Source: Ceraceosorus guamensis | Lineage: Eukaryota > Basidiomycota > Exobasidiomycetes > Ceraceosorales > Ceraceosoraceae | Assembly: GCF_003144195.1 (NCBI RefSeq) | Contig: NW_020290005.1 | Coordinates: forward strand, 248,001 to 312,000 | DNA: 64,000 nt | Direction of reading: 5' to 3' | Shown: positions 36,009-46,895 of the stretch, one piece after another | Layout: every line of letters begins with the position of its first letter | Numbering within the stretch: the stretch's first letter is position 1 | The notes under the pieces: model-generated | Databases searched by the model: none | What the model was told of the DNA's origin: nothing | What the model saw: the letters and a program-made list of their open reading frames with translations, nothing else | Translations under genes and position numbers: made by a program

Positions 36009-39000
36009 TTATTGTGGTGCTCGACCGATGCCCATTCCCACTCGGACGAGGGTCTCCAGAGACTGCTTGGAATTATCTAGCAGGTCTTTGTCGAATTCGA
36101 CAGCACCCTTGGGGAACACCAGTAGGATGGTCGATCCTCCAAAAGCGAAGTATCCGATCTAGACCCGGAATGGAGCGATCATCGTCAGCAATGCGCAGGG
36201 CGTCAAAGAAGGACCGCAAAGGCTTGCTTACCTCGTCGCCGCGCTTGATTTTGTCACCAGTCTTGACAGTCTGAATGCTGGAGCCGACCAGCATGGCGCC
36301 GATGCACACGTACAGCACACGACCAAACTCCTCCGTGTGAAGCTCGACGATGGTCCGCACATTAGCGCAGTATACCTCTACCGTGGACCGAATAGCTTGA
36401 GGATTGACCTGGAAGCGACAGACTCGTCAGAGGCGCTTAGCTCCACATGAGGAGCTTGCTCTGCCGACTCACCGTATAGTACTCTCCAGGAATCGGCGTG
36501 ATTTCGCCGACTGTAGCATCTACAGGAGAGTGATACCTGTGATAGTCTTGAGGCGCAAGCCGAAAGATGGCAAGCGGTCCATTGTCGTACGCGCTGGCGT
36601 CTTTGTACTGGTCGCCTAGCAAGTTCGGAATCGTAAATTGTTTGCCTTTGATCCAGAACTTCTTCGAGTCTTCCACAGATTGAAAGGCCTGCATGCGGCA
36701 ATCTGCACCAGAAACTAGCCTCTTATGATTCTCGAGCTCATCGACCGGCCTGGCATCCGGCTTGAGCTTGCGGTAGAAGAACTGATTGAAAGTCTTGAAA
36801 CTGGCACATACAAGGTGAGGGCATTCGCAACGAGTGGTGTGAGCTCGATCCTGCTCGAAGAACGCTGACAAGACCTTGCGCAATCGCTCACTTCTCTAAT
36901 GGCTCAAGAACTTCGTCCATCTTCAAGTTGTGAAACGCGATGAAGCTAGGGATCTCACGGGCAGACGCTGGATCGTCGAATTTTGCGCCCTGCTTGACGC
37001 TCATGTTGTGCAGCATGCGACGCACTCGAGCACCTTCCATGCGAGACTTTCCACCTCGATACAGCAGTCTAATACCGAGCCGAACGTACACTGCCATCTT
37101 TTCTTCCAATAATTCACCTGTGACGCGATCCTATATGAAAAACCGATCAAAAGGCTCAGTACAGTTTCCCGTAGCGACCTTGCCAGATAAACTCACCTGC
37201 ACGATAATGTTAGCAGAGTCTGCGCCCAGCTTGTAGTCACCTTGACTGATGCGAGTCAGGACTTTAGTGTACCACTTGCGCTGTGCTTGTGATGCAGTGA
37301 CGAAATTTGACACCATCAGAGAATCGACACGTCTCCAGTCCTGCGAAGCGCAGACAGCTAGATGTGTGATGATGTCGACCTCTGCTTTCCTGCCTAAGCG
37401 TGGCATGTGACAAAGTGGACATGACTTGCAATAGATGACGCGCTCCTTGACTTGGCTGTTCACTCTCGGAGCACCTCCTGCATGCTGCGAAAACGATGAT
37501 CCTGACGAGGCACCTCGATGCGCGCTGGCCAGCGGGCTGCTTGAGGTCGAATTCGCTGAGCTTGAGGTGGCGGACGAGGACAAGGATAGCTGACTCATAT
37601 CGCGCGCAATGACTCCCGGCACTGAGGCACCTGGTGGAGTTAGCCGCTTTGAGCTGGGCTCATTTTCAGAAGCGGATGGCTCGACCGCTGCAAGGCTTGA
37701 TAGACCAGCGTTCTTGGCAAGTTGTGTCTCCGAAGCAATCGGGGCATTCGGGCCAGAGTAGTCCAGCGCGTTAGCCGTCACCTCGACTGCTGGGGTGACC
37801 GTCCCGCTCGCCGGGCCACTGACGTCTCCATCCGACCTCGCCGTTCTCTTCTCGTCCCACGTCTTGTTCACTTCGGCTTCCAAGGACAGAATGGCCTGGG
37901 CGGTTGATCAAGGTGTTGTCAGCATGTGTCAATGATGCGCTTGCATAACTACATACACACCTCGTCGAACGTCAAGTCGTCTTCATCGGGACGTTTGTTG
38001 TGTTGTTGCTGTACGATATGGTCCAAATCATTCATCAGCTCGAGCGCTTATCAGTACCTGATGTGTGCGAATGCTTACCCAAAACTCCTGAATCGTGAGC
38101 GACCCGAGGGTTGAGCCAAGGCTGTCCAGCATGCTAGTCAGTTCAAGGGTACTGATCGTCTTCGAGTCGTTGCTGTCATAATTGAGGAGCATCTGCCTCC
38201 AGAAGCGTTGCCTCAGGGCGTCGTAGGGTGTAAATTTAGCTTCCACCACTAGGAGGGATTGCGACTTTGTGTCTGCTTTGTCCTTTGCAGACTTCGACAA
38301 AGGCAGCTCGAACCGTCTCATGGGCCGTTCAAGTGCATTGACGTCGGCATTGTACAGCTTGGTCTGCACATCTGGCTTTGGGGCCTCTTCAATAAGATCC
38401 GCTACGCTGATCTCGGTCGATCCCACGTGATCGTGTGCCGATAGTCTGAGGAAAGTCGAGTACAGAGACACGTCAGTGACGGAGGTTTGAGCTTCTCACT
38501 CGCTTCACTTACTTGTCCCAGTCGAAGATGGACAGCTTCGTCTTCCACTGCGCCTCGTGTCGACGAACATGGAAGAGCAGCTTCTCGTCCCACACGGGAC
38601 TGAGCGTGTGCCGCTGCACGCGCGTTCGGAAAATCTTGTCGGAGAAGGACACAATGCACATTGGGTCCATATCGAAGCCGGTGTGCAAGCCTGCCGAGGC
38701 CCGGTGCGCACGTAAGCATATGCTCGTCTGACCAAAAGCAGGAGACCTGGAAGCTCGCTCACTATTCTTCCATCTGGGCAAGTCGCAGGCGCTCTTGATT
38801 TCCATCTGCACGATACCGATGATGTCGCTCGAAGCCTTGAAAGCATACTCATCGTCCAAGCTTCCCTTTTTCGCCTGTTTCTTCCTCTTCCCTTCCTTGG
38901 TCTTTTGTGTAGGATCCGTAGCCTTCCTTTGTTTACGGCGTCGTCGCCTCTTCGATCCGTCTATAATTCCATCACCGTCAGTGACCAGCGCAGCCTCCGT

Positions 39001-40458
39001 GGAGGACGTCGTGGAGGAGGAGGTTTTAATGACGCTCCTTGACGAGAAACCTCTTCCCAGCTTTCGTCGAAGCTTGCCGCCTTTCTGTTCGGGTGCAGAG
39101 ATCGATGGCACCTTCCCAGCTGTTGGAGCACCAGCGCTGACTCCGGCTACGTCTACCGGACTGACCGAAGCAGCTTCAGCAGCCGAGGCCTGCGGTACAG
39201 CGGCAGTACCCAAAGGAGCAGTAGCACCTGCACCACCAACCACAGATTTGAAGTGTTCGTCAAATATGCTGGAGTCCGATTCTGCTTCCGTGGCCGTTCC
39301 GGCTGCATCTGTGTCAGAAGCATCTTCATCGTCATTGTCATCTTCGTCATCATCAGTCACCAGCTCCTCGAGCTCATCGCTATCATCGCCCGAGCTCAGT
39401 CCATTGTCCAAGAAGGCCTCATCCGGGCCTGTTGTACCGACACTTTGGTCTGCTGGCACAGCCCTGGTCGGGTGACTGTCCTGGGTGTGAGCGGCCAGTA
39501 CAAGCCGCTCGAAGATCTGCGGCAGGTGTGCAGCCGTGGATGACCTCGTGACGAGACCGACGCGAACCTGAATGGACCCTGGCTGACCCGTGAGTCTGCG
39601 GCGAGACGAGACCAGAGGAAGCCAGATGGGTTCTTGCGTGTCGAACGAGCAAGCATCTCGGCACCAATCGTGCGTTGGGAGAGACACTTCACCAATATAG
39701 TCGTTTGCTGTCCACCTGTCCTTGTCCCACACCACAAACTCGAGAGCGGCGGGACAAAAAATGCTCTGGCCTCCGGGTGCATCGCCGTGCGCGGACGCAG
39801 CGTTTCTGTGCCGTATAGGCCGAGGTGTGCGACGTCGCACAGCTCGGGCACCAGCCACCGCTCCACGAGCTCCAATGCGCACAGGCGCTGATAAGATCTT
39901 TGTTGCAGCTCCTGAGATGCGCCTCCTGTTCTCCGGCCTGACTTGAAGACCGTGACCGGCAGGCTGGGATCCAACAACGGCAGCATCCTCGTCCACTTCA
40001 CCTGGAGCGGCTACTGCGCTGAAAGGAGCAGTTGCGACACCAGCAGCAGACTGTAGACCCGAGGCGACAGAGGGCGCTTCATCCTCATTACCGGTCCCAA
40101 GGCCGTCCGAATTGAGCCACTCGTTGGGAATCTCAAAGTCGAATGTAGCATCTGCGTCTTTCCACTCCGGATCCAGCGACTTGGGGACAACGGGCGTCTG
40201 GCGCCTGTATGCCTTGCCAGCTCCGGGCAGGGAGACGATGACGAAAGGATCCGACGCTCCGCTTCGATCTTTGGCTGCCAACTCCTTGGCTCGAAGGATC
40301 TGAACCCGCAAGATTGCGGCATACGGACCTGCATTGGCGGCGGATCCACTACCTGTAGCAGGTGTGGTGGTACCGCTGACGTGACCAGAAGCATTGGCAG
40401 AAGCAGCAGCGGAGTAATCGTCACCTGAGCCTCCCCGACGAGCTTTGAAGAGTGGCAT
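36009..40458 (-). CDS. psd2: Phosphatidylserine decarboxylase, Psd2 type with two C2 domains
   Basis: Makes phosphatidylethanolamine from phosphatidylserine in the endosome/Golgi system. Nine exons: 40458-38763, 38690-38513, 38445-38079, 38038-37961, 37895-37197, 37130-36892, 36800-36473, 36408-36232 and 36158-36009. They total 3912 bases, 1303 residues. Order: N-terminal C2 domain from about residue 35 ([24 protein letters not shown]), interrupted by a long Ala/Gly/Arg loop; an acidic, disordered stretch; a second C2 (about 545-660; [26 protein letters not shown]); an EF-hand-like part ([15 protein letters not shown]); a conserved Cys/His cluster ([17 protein letters not shown]); then the catalytic domain ([50 protein letters not shown]). 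The self-cleavage site is GGST with Ser1263 as pyruvoyl precursor; GGST rather than LGST marks the Psd2 class. Intron 38039-38078 is only 40 bases; intron 38691-38762 (72 bases) has no in-frame stop. The upstream frame opens only from TTG at 40479. Confidence 0.95.
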
Positions 40459-41847
40459 AGTCTTTTCAATACGAGCCAATGTGGTGGAGAGGTTGATGTC
40501 GCGCGAGGATGTGCGGATGTGGGGCTAAGCAGGAGCAGCAAGGTACACGCTTGCTCGCAGTGGGTGACTGCTGCGTCCAGATGTCGCGGCTTCGAGGGAA
40601 GAATCTAGCTCGAGTGAGTGGTGGGTGAGAAGAAGGTCAACAGGATCAAATGAGCTGGTGAGTGCGGATGAGTTTCGTCGGAAGCGTACTGCTTGCCTTT
40701 TGCGGGGCTGCGAAATTGCATAGACGAGCGGGGTTCATGGCAGCATTCACACTCAAGATTGTGCTTCACAACTGCAGTCAGAAAGAATGATTGGCATGCG
40801 GCGGCGTGCACCTTTCCGCGTGAGAGAGAGAGAGAGAGACAGCATCAGCTCTCGCCCATCGCAGCGCACAGCCATGCGTGCATGTGCGTGCAGCACGGTA
40901 GGTACAGTGGTGCATGCTGTGCATGCTGTGCATACACGCGTGCAAGGCAACCTTGAGCCCTGGCGCACGGCCTTGATGCGCTCGGCGCTCGCTTGGAGTT
41001 AGAGGTCGTGATCGGGAGGATACCGTGCTCATGACCCTACAAAGACAGTCGTGAGTCGTGAGTGGTGCAGAGGTATAATGCTCGAGCATGACGTGGTCAC
41101 CACGTGCGTGCTCGACAGCCGTCTGTGTCACGGATAGTGTGGCAGCGGATCGGATGGATTGCGGAGCGAGCTGGATGGGGCATAGGGTGCAGCTACATAT
41201 TCACGAGTCAGTGTAGCTCTGCACGCAACGAACGGCCACGCACGCACGCAACGCACGGCAGGCAAAACCCGCTGCACGCGTTCCTCGCGGTCCCGCTGAC
41301 AGCTTTAAATTGTGTCCACTCACATACTCTTCACACTCTTCTGACTGACACTCGATCATGATCGCGATTTCTGATGCTGCTGCTTCGGGTTGGCCTTCGC
41401 CGCACGCTGAAAGCTCAACAGCCTGCATGTGATGGCAAGGCGAGACAGGACGCGATATCTGTATCGGCACCGGTGCAGCCAGCACCTGCGGTACAGAGTA
41501 GTATCATCCAGCGGGACCACGGCTTGCAGCAGGGCGTGCAGCAGCAGCATGCGGAGCGCTCACGCACGGCTTCCACGCCTACCGAGGTCTTCTTCCCGTG
41601 CGAGAAAATTTCATGGCTTCTCTCAATCTTGACTTTTCGGAGTCGGGCCACCAAGCTGCGATCATCACAATAAGCACAGCGCCATGCCGCTGTGACCGGT
41701 TTTCAAAACCGGTCACCCTTAAGAAAGCGCATGCTCCTTCTGTCTCTGTGTGCCAGTGCTACGACAGAGGCAAGCTAGCCTTTCCCATCAGCCACAAAGA
41801 CGCGCAAGACGAGACCCGAAAGCTCATCGCCGCTCGCAACTTCAGCC
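40459..41847. other. Divergent promoter region between psd2 and the PRMT3 gene
   Basis: 1.4 kb without a recognised gene. It holds an AG microsatellite near 40824-40840, three spaced GCATGCTGT units near 40912-40935, a tandem AGTCGTGAGTCGTGAGTG at about 41047-41064, GTGGTCACCACG at about 41094-41105 (palindromic), and a perfect 12-bp inverted repeat at 41692-41716. Confidence 0.6.
41692..41716. promoter_or_regulatory. Perfect 12-bp inverted repeat 132 bases before the PRMT3 start
   Basis: Arms GTGACCGGTTTT and AAAACCGGTCAC flank a single C. The CCGGTTTTCAAAACCGG core resembles a site for a dimeric regulator, or a strong hairpin if transcribed in the 5' leader. The function is unknown. Confidence 0.8.
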
Positions 41848-44072
41848 ATGGTCGGGCCTTCCTCACAGCAGCAGCCTTCCAAGCCGCGAGGACCAGGAGC
41901 TCCTCGATATGAAGCTCAAGAGAGGTCATCAGAAGATGGCAGCGCTTCCTACCACTCCGACTCCTCTTTTGATCCGGAAGATGATCACGACTTGGGAGAT
42001 TGGGTATCGGATGAAGAGGAGCAGCAAGCAAGCGGGGCAGTCCTAAAGATGCAAGGCAACGAGTCGCTGGGGTACGCATCTACTTCGCAAAGCTACTCTA
42101 GCCGCAAGGTCAGGTACCTCGCTCTGTTCCCGAATGCACACGGGCAACTCGACTGCTTCAAGACGGCTCAAGAAGCGCTGGACGACGCCAGCGGTAGGGG
42201 GTGTGATGTGGTGGAGGTCGTGGCCAGGCTTCAGCTGGACCCGCTGCAAACCATCAGGCTGCTCAATCGTCTGAGACGGACAGTATTGGAGCCAAAAGTC
42301 GGCCAGGTCGAGGCGTTATCTCCTCGGTCAGTCGCTGAACTGACTGGTAAGGAAGCCTGGCTTGACGACGACGCCGAGCTCATGCCAGTCAAAGGAGCGG
42401 AGTCCGATGGCTTGCTGCGTGAGTCGCATTCTGGTCACTTTGCGATTCTTCGTGCAGTTTTGTGCTGACTTTGATAGCTCACATGGCCCTTTGTTTGTCG
42501 ACAGAAACTGATTTCGATGAATTGATAGCGCAGAGAGATGGGCCGCAAGACGCTGCCCATCCCACCCGTGCTCTGCGCGCTCGCATACAAGAGCTGGAAA
42601 CTCTTTTGCAGTCATCACAGCTCTCCTTCGAGGATTTGCGACAACGTTACATGTCTGCACTTTCGCTCGACACCCCTGCTGGTCATCTTTCAGACAAAGG
42701 CAAGAATAGATCTGATCAAGCGACCCGCACCTCCGATGCGTCAAGAGAGGTTCCGAAGCGCGACGACGATTCTCACTATTTCACCAGCTACGCTGGACAT
42801 GACATCCACCAAACGATGATTTCGGACGTAGTCAGGACTCTGAGCTACGCCAAATTCTTGCTGCATCCTCGCAACGCTTCGTTGATACGGGGCAAAACTG
42901 TCATGGATGTTGGCTGCGGCAGTGGAATTCTCAGCCTCTTGGCTGCACGAGCAGGGGCGAAAGAGGTCATCGCTATTGATGCAAGCGACGTCGCGGAGAG
43001 GGCAGAGGCCAACGTGAGGCAAAATGGCTTCGCTACCACCATTCGGGTCGTCAAGGGCAAAGTGGAGGAATTGAAAGATGAGCTGAAAGCATACGAAGGC
43101 TCAGTCGATCTTCTCGTGAGCGAGTGGATGGGCTATTTTCTGCTCTACGAATCAATGCTGCCCTCGGTACTCTATGCGCGAGACACGTACCTTCGATCTG
43201 GCGGCGTTCTAGCACCATCGCACTCGAGAATGACACTTGCCGCGCTTTCCGACAAGAAGCTTGTTACATCTCGCCTGGACTTTTGGAACGATGTGCACGG
43301 GTTTGAGATGCATAGCATGAGGCATGGCTTGGAGGATGAGGCGTGGACGGAGCATGTCTCCAGCGAAAGCATCGTCAGCAGTGTGGCTACTATACAGGTG
43401 AGTATTGATTGACACTTTGAGGTGGGGCGCTTGCGTTAACGCATCTCTCGAATCTGTTACACCAGGACTTGCCTTTGGAACACATACCCTCCAAACAACC
43501 CAACTTTGTCGCGCCTTTCTCACTGATCATGAGCTCATCGACAGCCGTGCATGGTTTCATCTCATGGTTCGACACTTGGTTTTCGCCGAATCACCTGCCT
43601 CTTCCACCCAAGGGCCGTCAAGAAATGCCCGGTGGCGAGGAATTGGCAGGATTAACCCCCTGCGAGACGAGGACGCCCGAGCTTGCAGATGTCAGAGGTA
43701 TGAACCTGCGAGGTGGTGCGATCGTTGATGCTGCCTCTGATGAAGATGGCGGCGAAGTGGTCAGCTTCACAACTGGTCCCGCGGGCAAGGAGACGCACTG
43801 GAAGCAGACTCTCTTCATTCTCAAGGAGCCTATCCAGGCTTCAAAAGGTGCGTCAATCTTCATGCTCGCACTATGCCAGCAGGCGTAAGAGTGTCCGCTG
43901 ACCCCTTATGTCTTGCGCAACGATAGGAGACGTCATCGAGGGAACCATCCACGTGTCAACATCCGCGGGAAACTCTAGAGAGCTCGATGTGGAGCTTCAC
44001 TACATCACATCGCCTCCTACGGGTGCCAAAGCCGTGCGCACCGAGACGGTGCAGCTGTTTGCTGTGCGATGA
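41848..44072 (+). CDS. Protein arginine N-methyltransferase 3 (PRMT3)
   Basis: Type I arginine methyltransferase that modifies ribosomal protein uS5 and other RGG proteins. Exons 41848-42418, 42505-43397, 43466-43847 and 43927-44072 total 1992 bases, 663 residues. An acidic N terminus (SFDPEDDHDLGDWVSDEEE) precedes the position of the PRMT3 zinc finger, then GCDVVEVVARLQLDPLQTIRLLNRLRR, the helix pair that follows the finger in the family. The catalytic domain has HYFTSYAGHDIHQTMISD, motif I VMDVGCGSGILSLLAARAG (near residue 323), IAIDASD, the double-E loop SEWMGYFLLYESM (near 395) and the THW loop (near 597). The finger itself lacks the expected C-x2-C pair. It is followed by an ING gene in opposite orientation; only 112 bases separate the stop codons. 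Confidence 0.93.
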
Positions 44073-44184
44073 CATTGCGAGAGATATGAATGCATCATCT
44101 TTCTAATGGAGCTTGCTGCCAATATGACGACATGCGTGTCTGGCACTTTGTAGCGCCCTCAGAAGAGACGTTGGAGGCGCTGTT

Positions 44185-46400
44185 CTACCGACTTGCATGG
44201 CCCGGAGGAGGACACGGAGCGTTTGGGGGCACCTTGGAGTTTTTGCGTCCAGGCCAGTTGGCTGGAGCGCAGAACAAGCAGTACCATTTTGATCTGGGTG
44301 CAGAATCGAGACCCACGCAGCTGTAGTGGAACTGAATGGAAGAGAAGTGCTCAGCGCAGGTTCCGCGTTCCGCAATCTGCTCGATGCGGTAATCTCACCC
44401 ATTCGCGAGGACAGTCGTCATTGTCGCAAGCGACCATCTGTGCACATCAGAGAAGCTTGAGATTGCTGCCGCGGTTTGGCTCGAGAGACTTGCGCTACTC
44501 ACATCGCCGTAGCTGACCTGATCGCAGTAGCAATATCTGGGCTCGTTGGGGTCAATCGCCATGTCGGGAATGAGATTGCTGCCTGCTCGTGCTGTCAATG
44601 CGCTCGACAGGCCTTTCAAGTCAGACGAGCTCGGGCTGCCTAGCGACTGTAGGGTCTCGGTAGGACTTTGCTGACCCGATCTCTGGCTTGCAAATGTCGA
44701 CCAAGTGCCTCGCATGCCGCCCCTCCAACCTCTACCTGCACCTCTGCCACCTCTGCCTACCCCTCGTGTCTTGGCAGGAGCCAGAGAAGAATTCAGTGAC
44801 ATCGCAGCTGCCGGCGATAGTGAGTCTGTCCTTCCCCTCCTGCCTCCACGGGCGAATGAACCCCTGCCGCTGCTTACGCCACCGCGAGCAGGCCGACCAC
44901 GAGCGCTGCTAAAGTCGAAGACTTGAGCGACTGGCGTGTCAGCAGCCGTGCTGTTGTCGTCCTCTGCGAGAGCGTCACGTCGCTTGGCTTCTTGCTCTTC
45001 AAATTCGTCCATTCCGAGCGCTTCGCGCAGACCTCGACTTGCTTCCGTACCTGCTCTGAGGCCCAGCAACAGGCTATTTTCGCTCTTTTGGAGATCGGCG
45101 TCGAGGCGACGGATGTGCCTGTCGACCCAATCGTACGCAGTGACCGCGAGGCCCACCTTTTCTTCTGCAGCGCGTATGCCTTCTGATACGGAATGAGAGA
45201 TGGCTCGCAGCAAGGCCATTCGAGCAGCCTTGGAAGGCACACGGCTGACGGGAATGTTGAAAATCGGCGACGTGATCGTTTTCCTCTCCGCAGTTGCAGA
45301 CATGGCCCCGGTGACGGTCACATCGCCGTCGTCGTCAGACTCAACATCGCCGCGAGCCTTAGCCGGGCTTGTAGATGGCGCAGCGACGAGCACACTACCA
45401 TCGCTGCTTGTGGCTAGCGGAGGCTCATCTGACGTCAGTCGATCCGGGCCGGCCGTGTCTGGGTCCAAGGCTTTACTTTTGCCATTGTCGAGACCACCAG
45501 AGTCTTTAAGCCGCTGGCGCTGGGTCCGCAACGCGAGGCGTGCGTCTCGGTAAGACTGCGCGTTCGTCGCGGTGCTCTTGATACGACCTAGCACAGAGAA
45601 GAAGTAGGGCTTCAGCGCTTTGGCATCTCTTGCTGAGCCTCGCAGCCACGCTCTTACTCTGCAGCTTGCTTTCCAGCTCCCGCATCAACGCAAAGGATCG
45701 ATGGAGCTCCAATGGCAGCTGTTCGACGACTGGCCAGCAAGACGTCGGGAAGCGAGTCTGATCCTGTGAGCGGCTGCCCTCAAAGCGAGGTGGATATGGC
45801 CTGCGCGAAAGCTCGGTGCTTCTTTCGAGACTCACTTTCGAAGTACTCCTCGCTCCATCGCTGCCACATCTCTTCTGCGTCTTTTTGCTCTTGTGCTTGT
45901 CGAGCCTCATCCTCCGCACTCAACATCGGGTCGGACCCACTAGAAACATCTTGATTTGAACCATTCAAGAGAGAAGTGCCTCCAGCGGACGCAACTCTCT
46001 GTCGCTCCTTGACTCTTGCGCTCTTTTCTCGCGTGCTGGCAGCGAAGACCTGCGTTCCGGCCGGAGATCCCGCGCGCAGCTTCAATGGAGACGAAGCAGC
46101 CAGTCCCAACGTGGATGGACCTGTTTCAGCAACCAGGTCTGGCCTGTTCGGCAGTGCGTTGGTACCGAGATGTGCTCCCAGATGTTGAGCACCTCGTCGA
46201 CTACGGGTGCCGTACGTGTTTCCACGAGACGAGGCGGGCGAGAGCGCAGGGGATGCAGATGTCGAAGCCGAGGTTCTGCGCGAGCTCTGATTCGTACTTG
46301 AAGGTTCTGCTAATGATGACTCGATGTCTGGAGAGCCGAGACCAGAACCAGCTGCTCCACGTCGTCGCTTGCTGGCGCGTGGTGCTTCCAGGGCTGCCAT
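44185..46400 (-). CDS. ING-family PHD-finger protein (Yng2/Pho23-like)
   Basis: Chromatin reader subunit of histone acetyltransferase or deacetylase complexes. Exons 46400-45836, 45729-45658, 45617-44503, 44437-44399 and 44331-44185 total 1938 bases, 645 residues. Conserved parts: the N-terminal ING helix EEYFEIVEQLPLELHRSFALMRELESKLQ in pieces across exons 1-2; a second helix around SVSEGIRAAEEKVGLAVTAYDWVDRHIRRLDADL; RG-rich linker (RGRPARGGVSSGRG, RGGRGAGRGWRGG); and a complete C-terminal PHD finger: YCYCDQVSYGDMVACDNDDC, then EWFHYSCVGL, then WYCLFC, with C4HC3 ligands all present. Intron 2 (45618-45657) is read as 40 bases; a nearer acceptor would leave a 25-base intron and was rejected. 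The frame is open upstream of 46400 to an ATG at 46607 (MQCPNCDFTATG), so the true start is uncertain. Which complex it serves cannot be told from sequence. Confidence 0.87.
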
Positions 46401-46895
46401 AGCGCAGCTTTCTAGGCCGCAGGCGGCCAAGCGCGGGTCAAGAGGTCTAAGGTACTCCTTGCAGACTTGCACTGCGTGGGGTACCACATACACATTTGCT
46501 CGCTGCGGGGAACATGCGATCGGAAGTCTTTGTTGGTGACCAGAATGTGCGTTGTGAATGTTATGGTGATCACCTGTAGCTGTAAAGTCACAATTTGGAC
46601 ACTGCATGGATAGGATTCGCGTCGCGTGACGCGCGGCGAGTTACAGCCAATTTGATCTGCTGCGCTCGCTCGCTCGATCGCGCCGAAACAGAGCCTCGCG
46701 AGTTCCTGACGTGCATCTTGAGAGAGTGACCACCATCAGATCCCTCTCAGACGGGATACCATACATCAGTGTATGCGCGAGTCATGCACCGAGGTATACT
46801 AACATTGAATCGCATGATCATTCTGTTCGTCTCACTTCTCATCCTTCCTGACCCAACAGCTCTCCCACCTCAGCAGCCGCACTTTGACTTTGGTT
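46401..46895. other. Divergent promoter region between the ING gene and the axis-like gene
   Basis: About 500 bases. On the minus strand the ING frame is open to 46607, so part of this may be coding. No TATA box or strong repeat is seen. Confidence 0.5.

Noticed and set aside
45633-45657. A 25-base intron in the ING gene using the first in-phase AG
   Set aside because: It is too short for a known fungal spliceosomal intron. The next in-phase AG gives 40 bases and an equally good protein.
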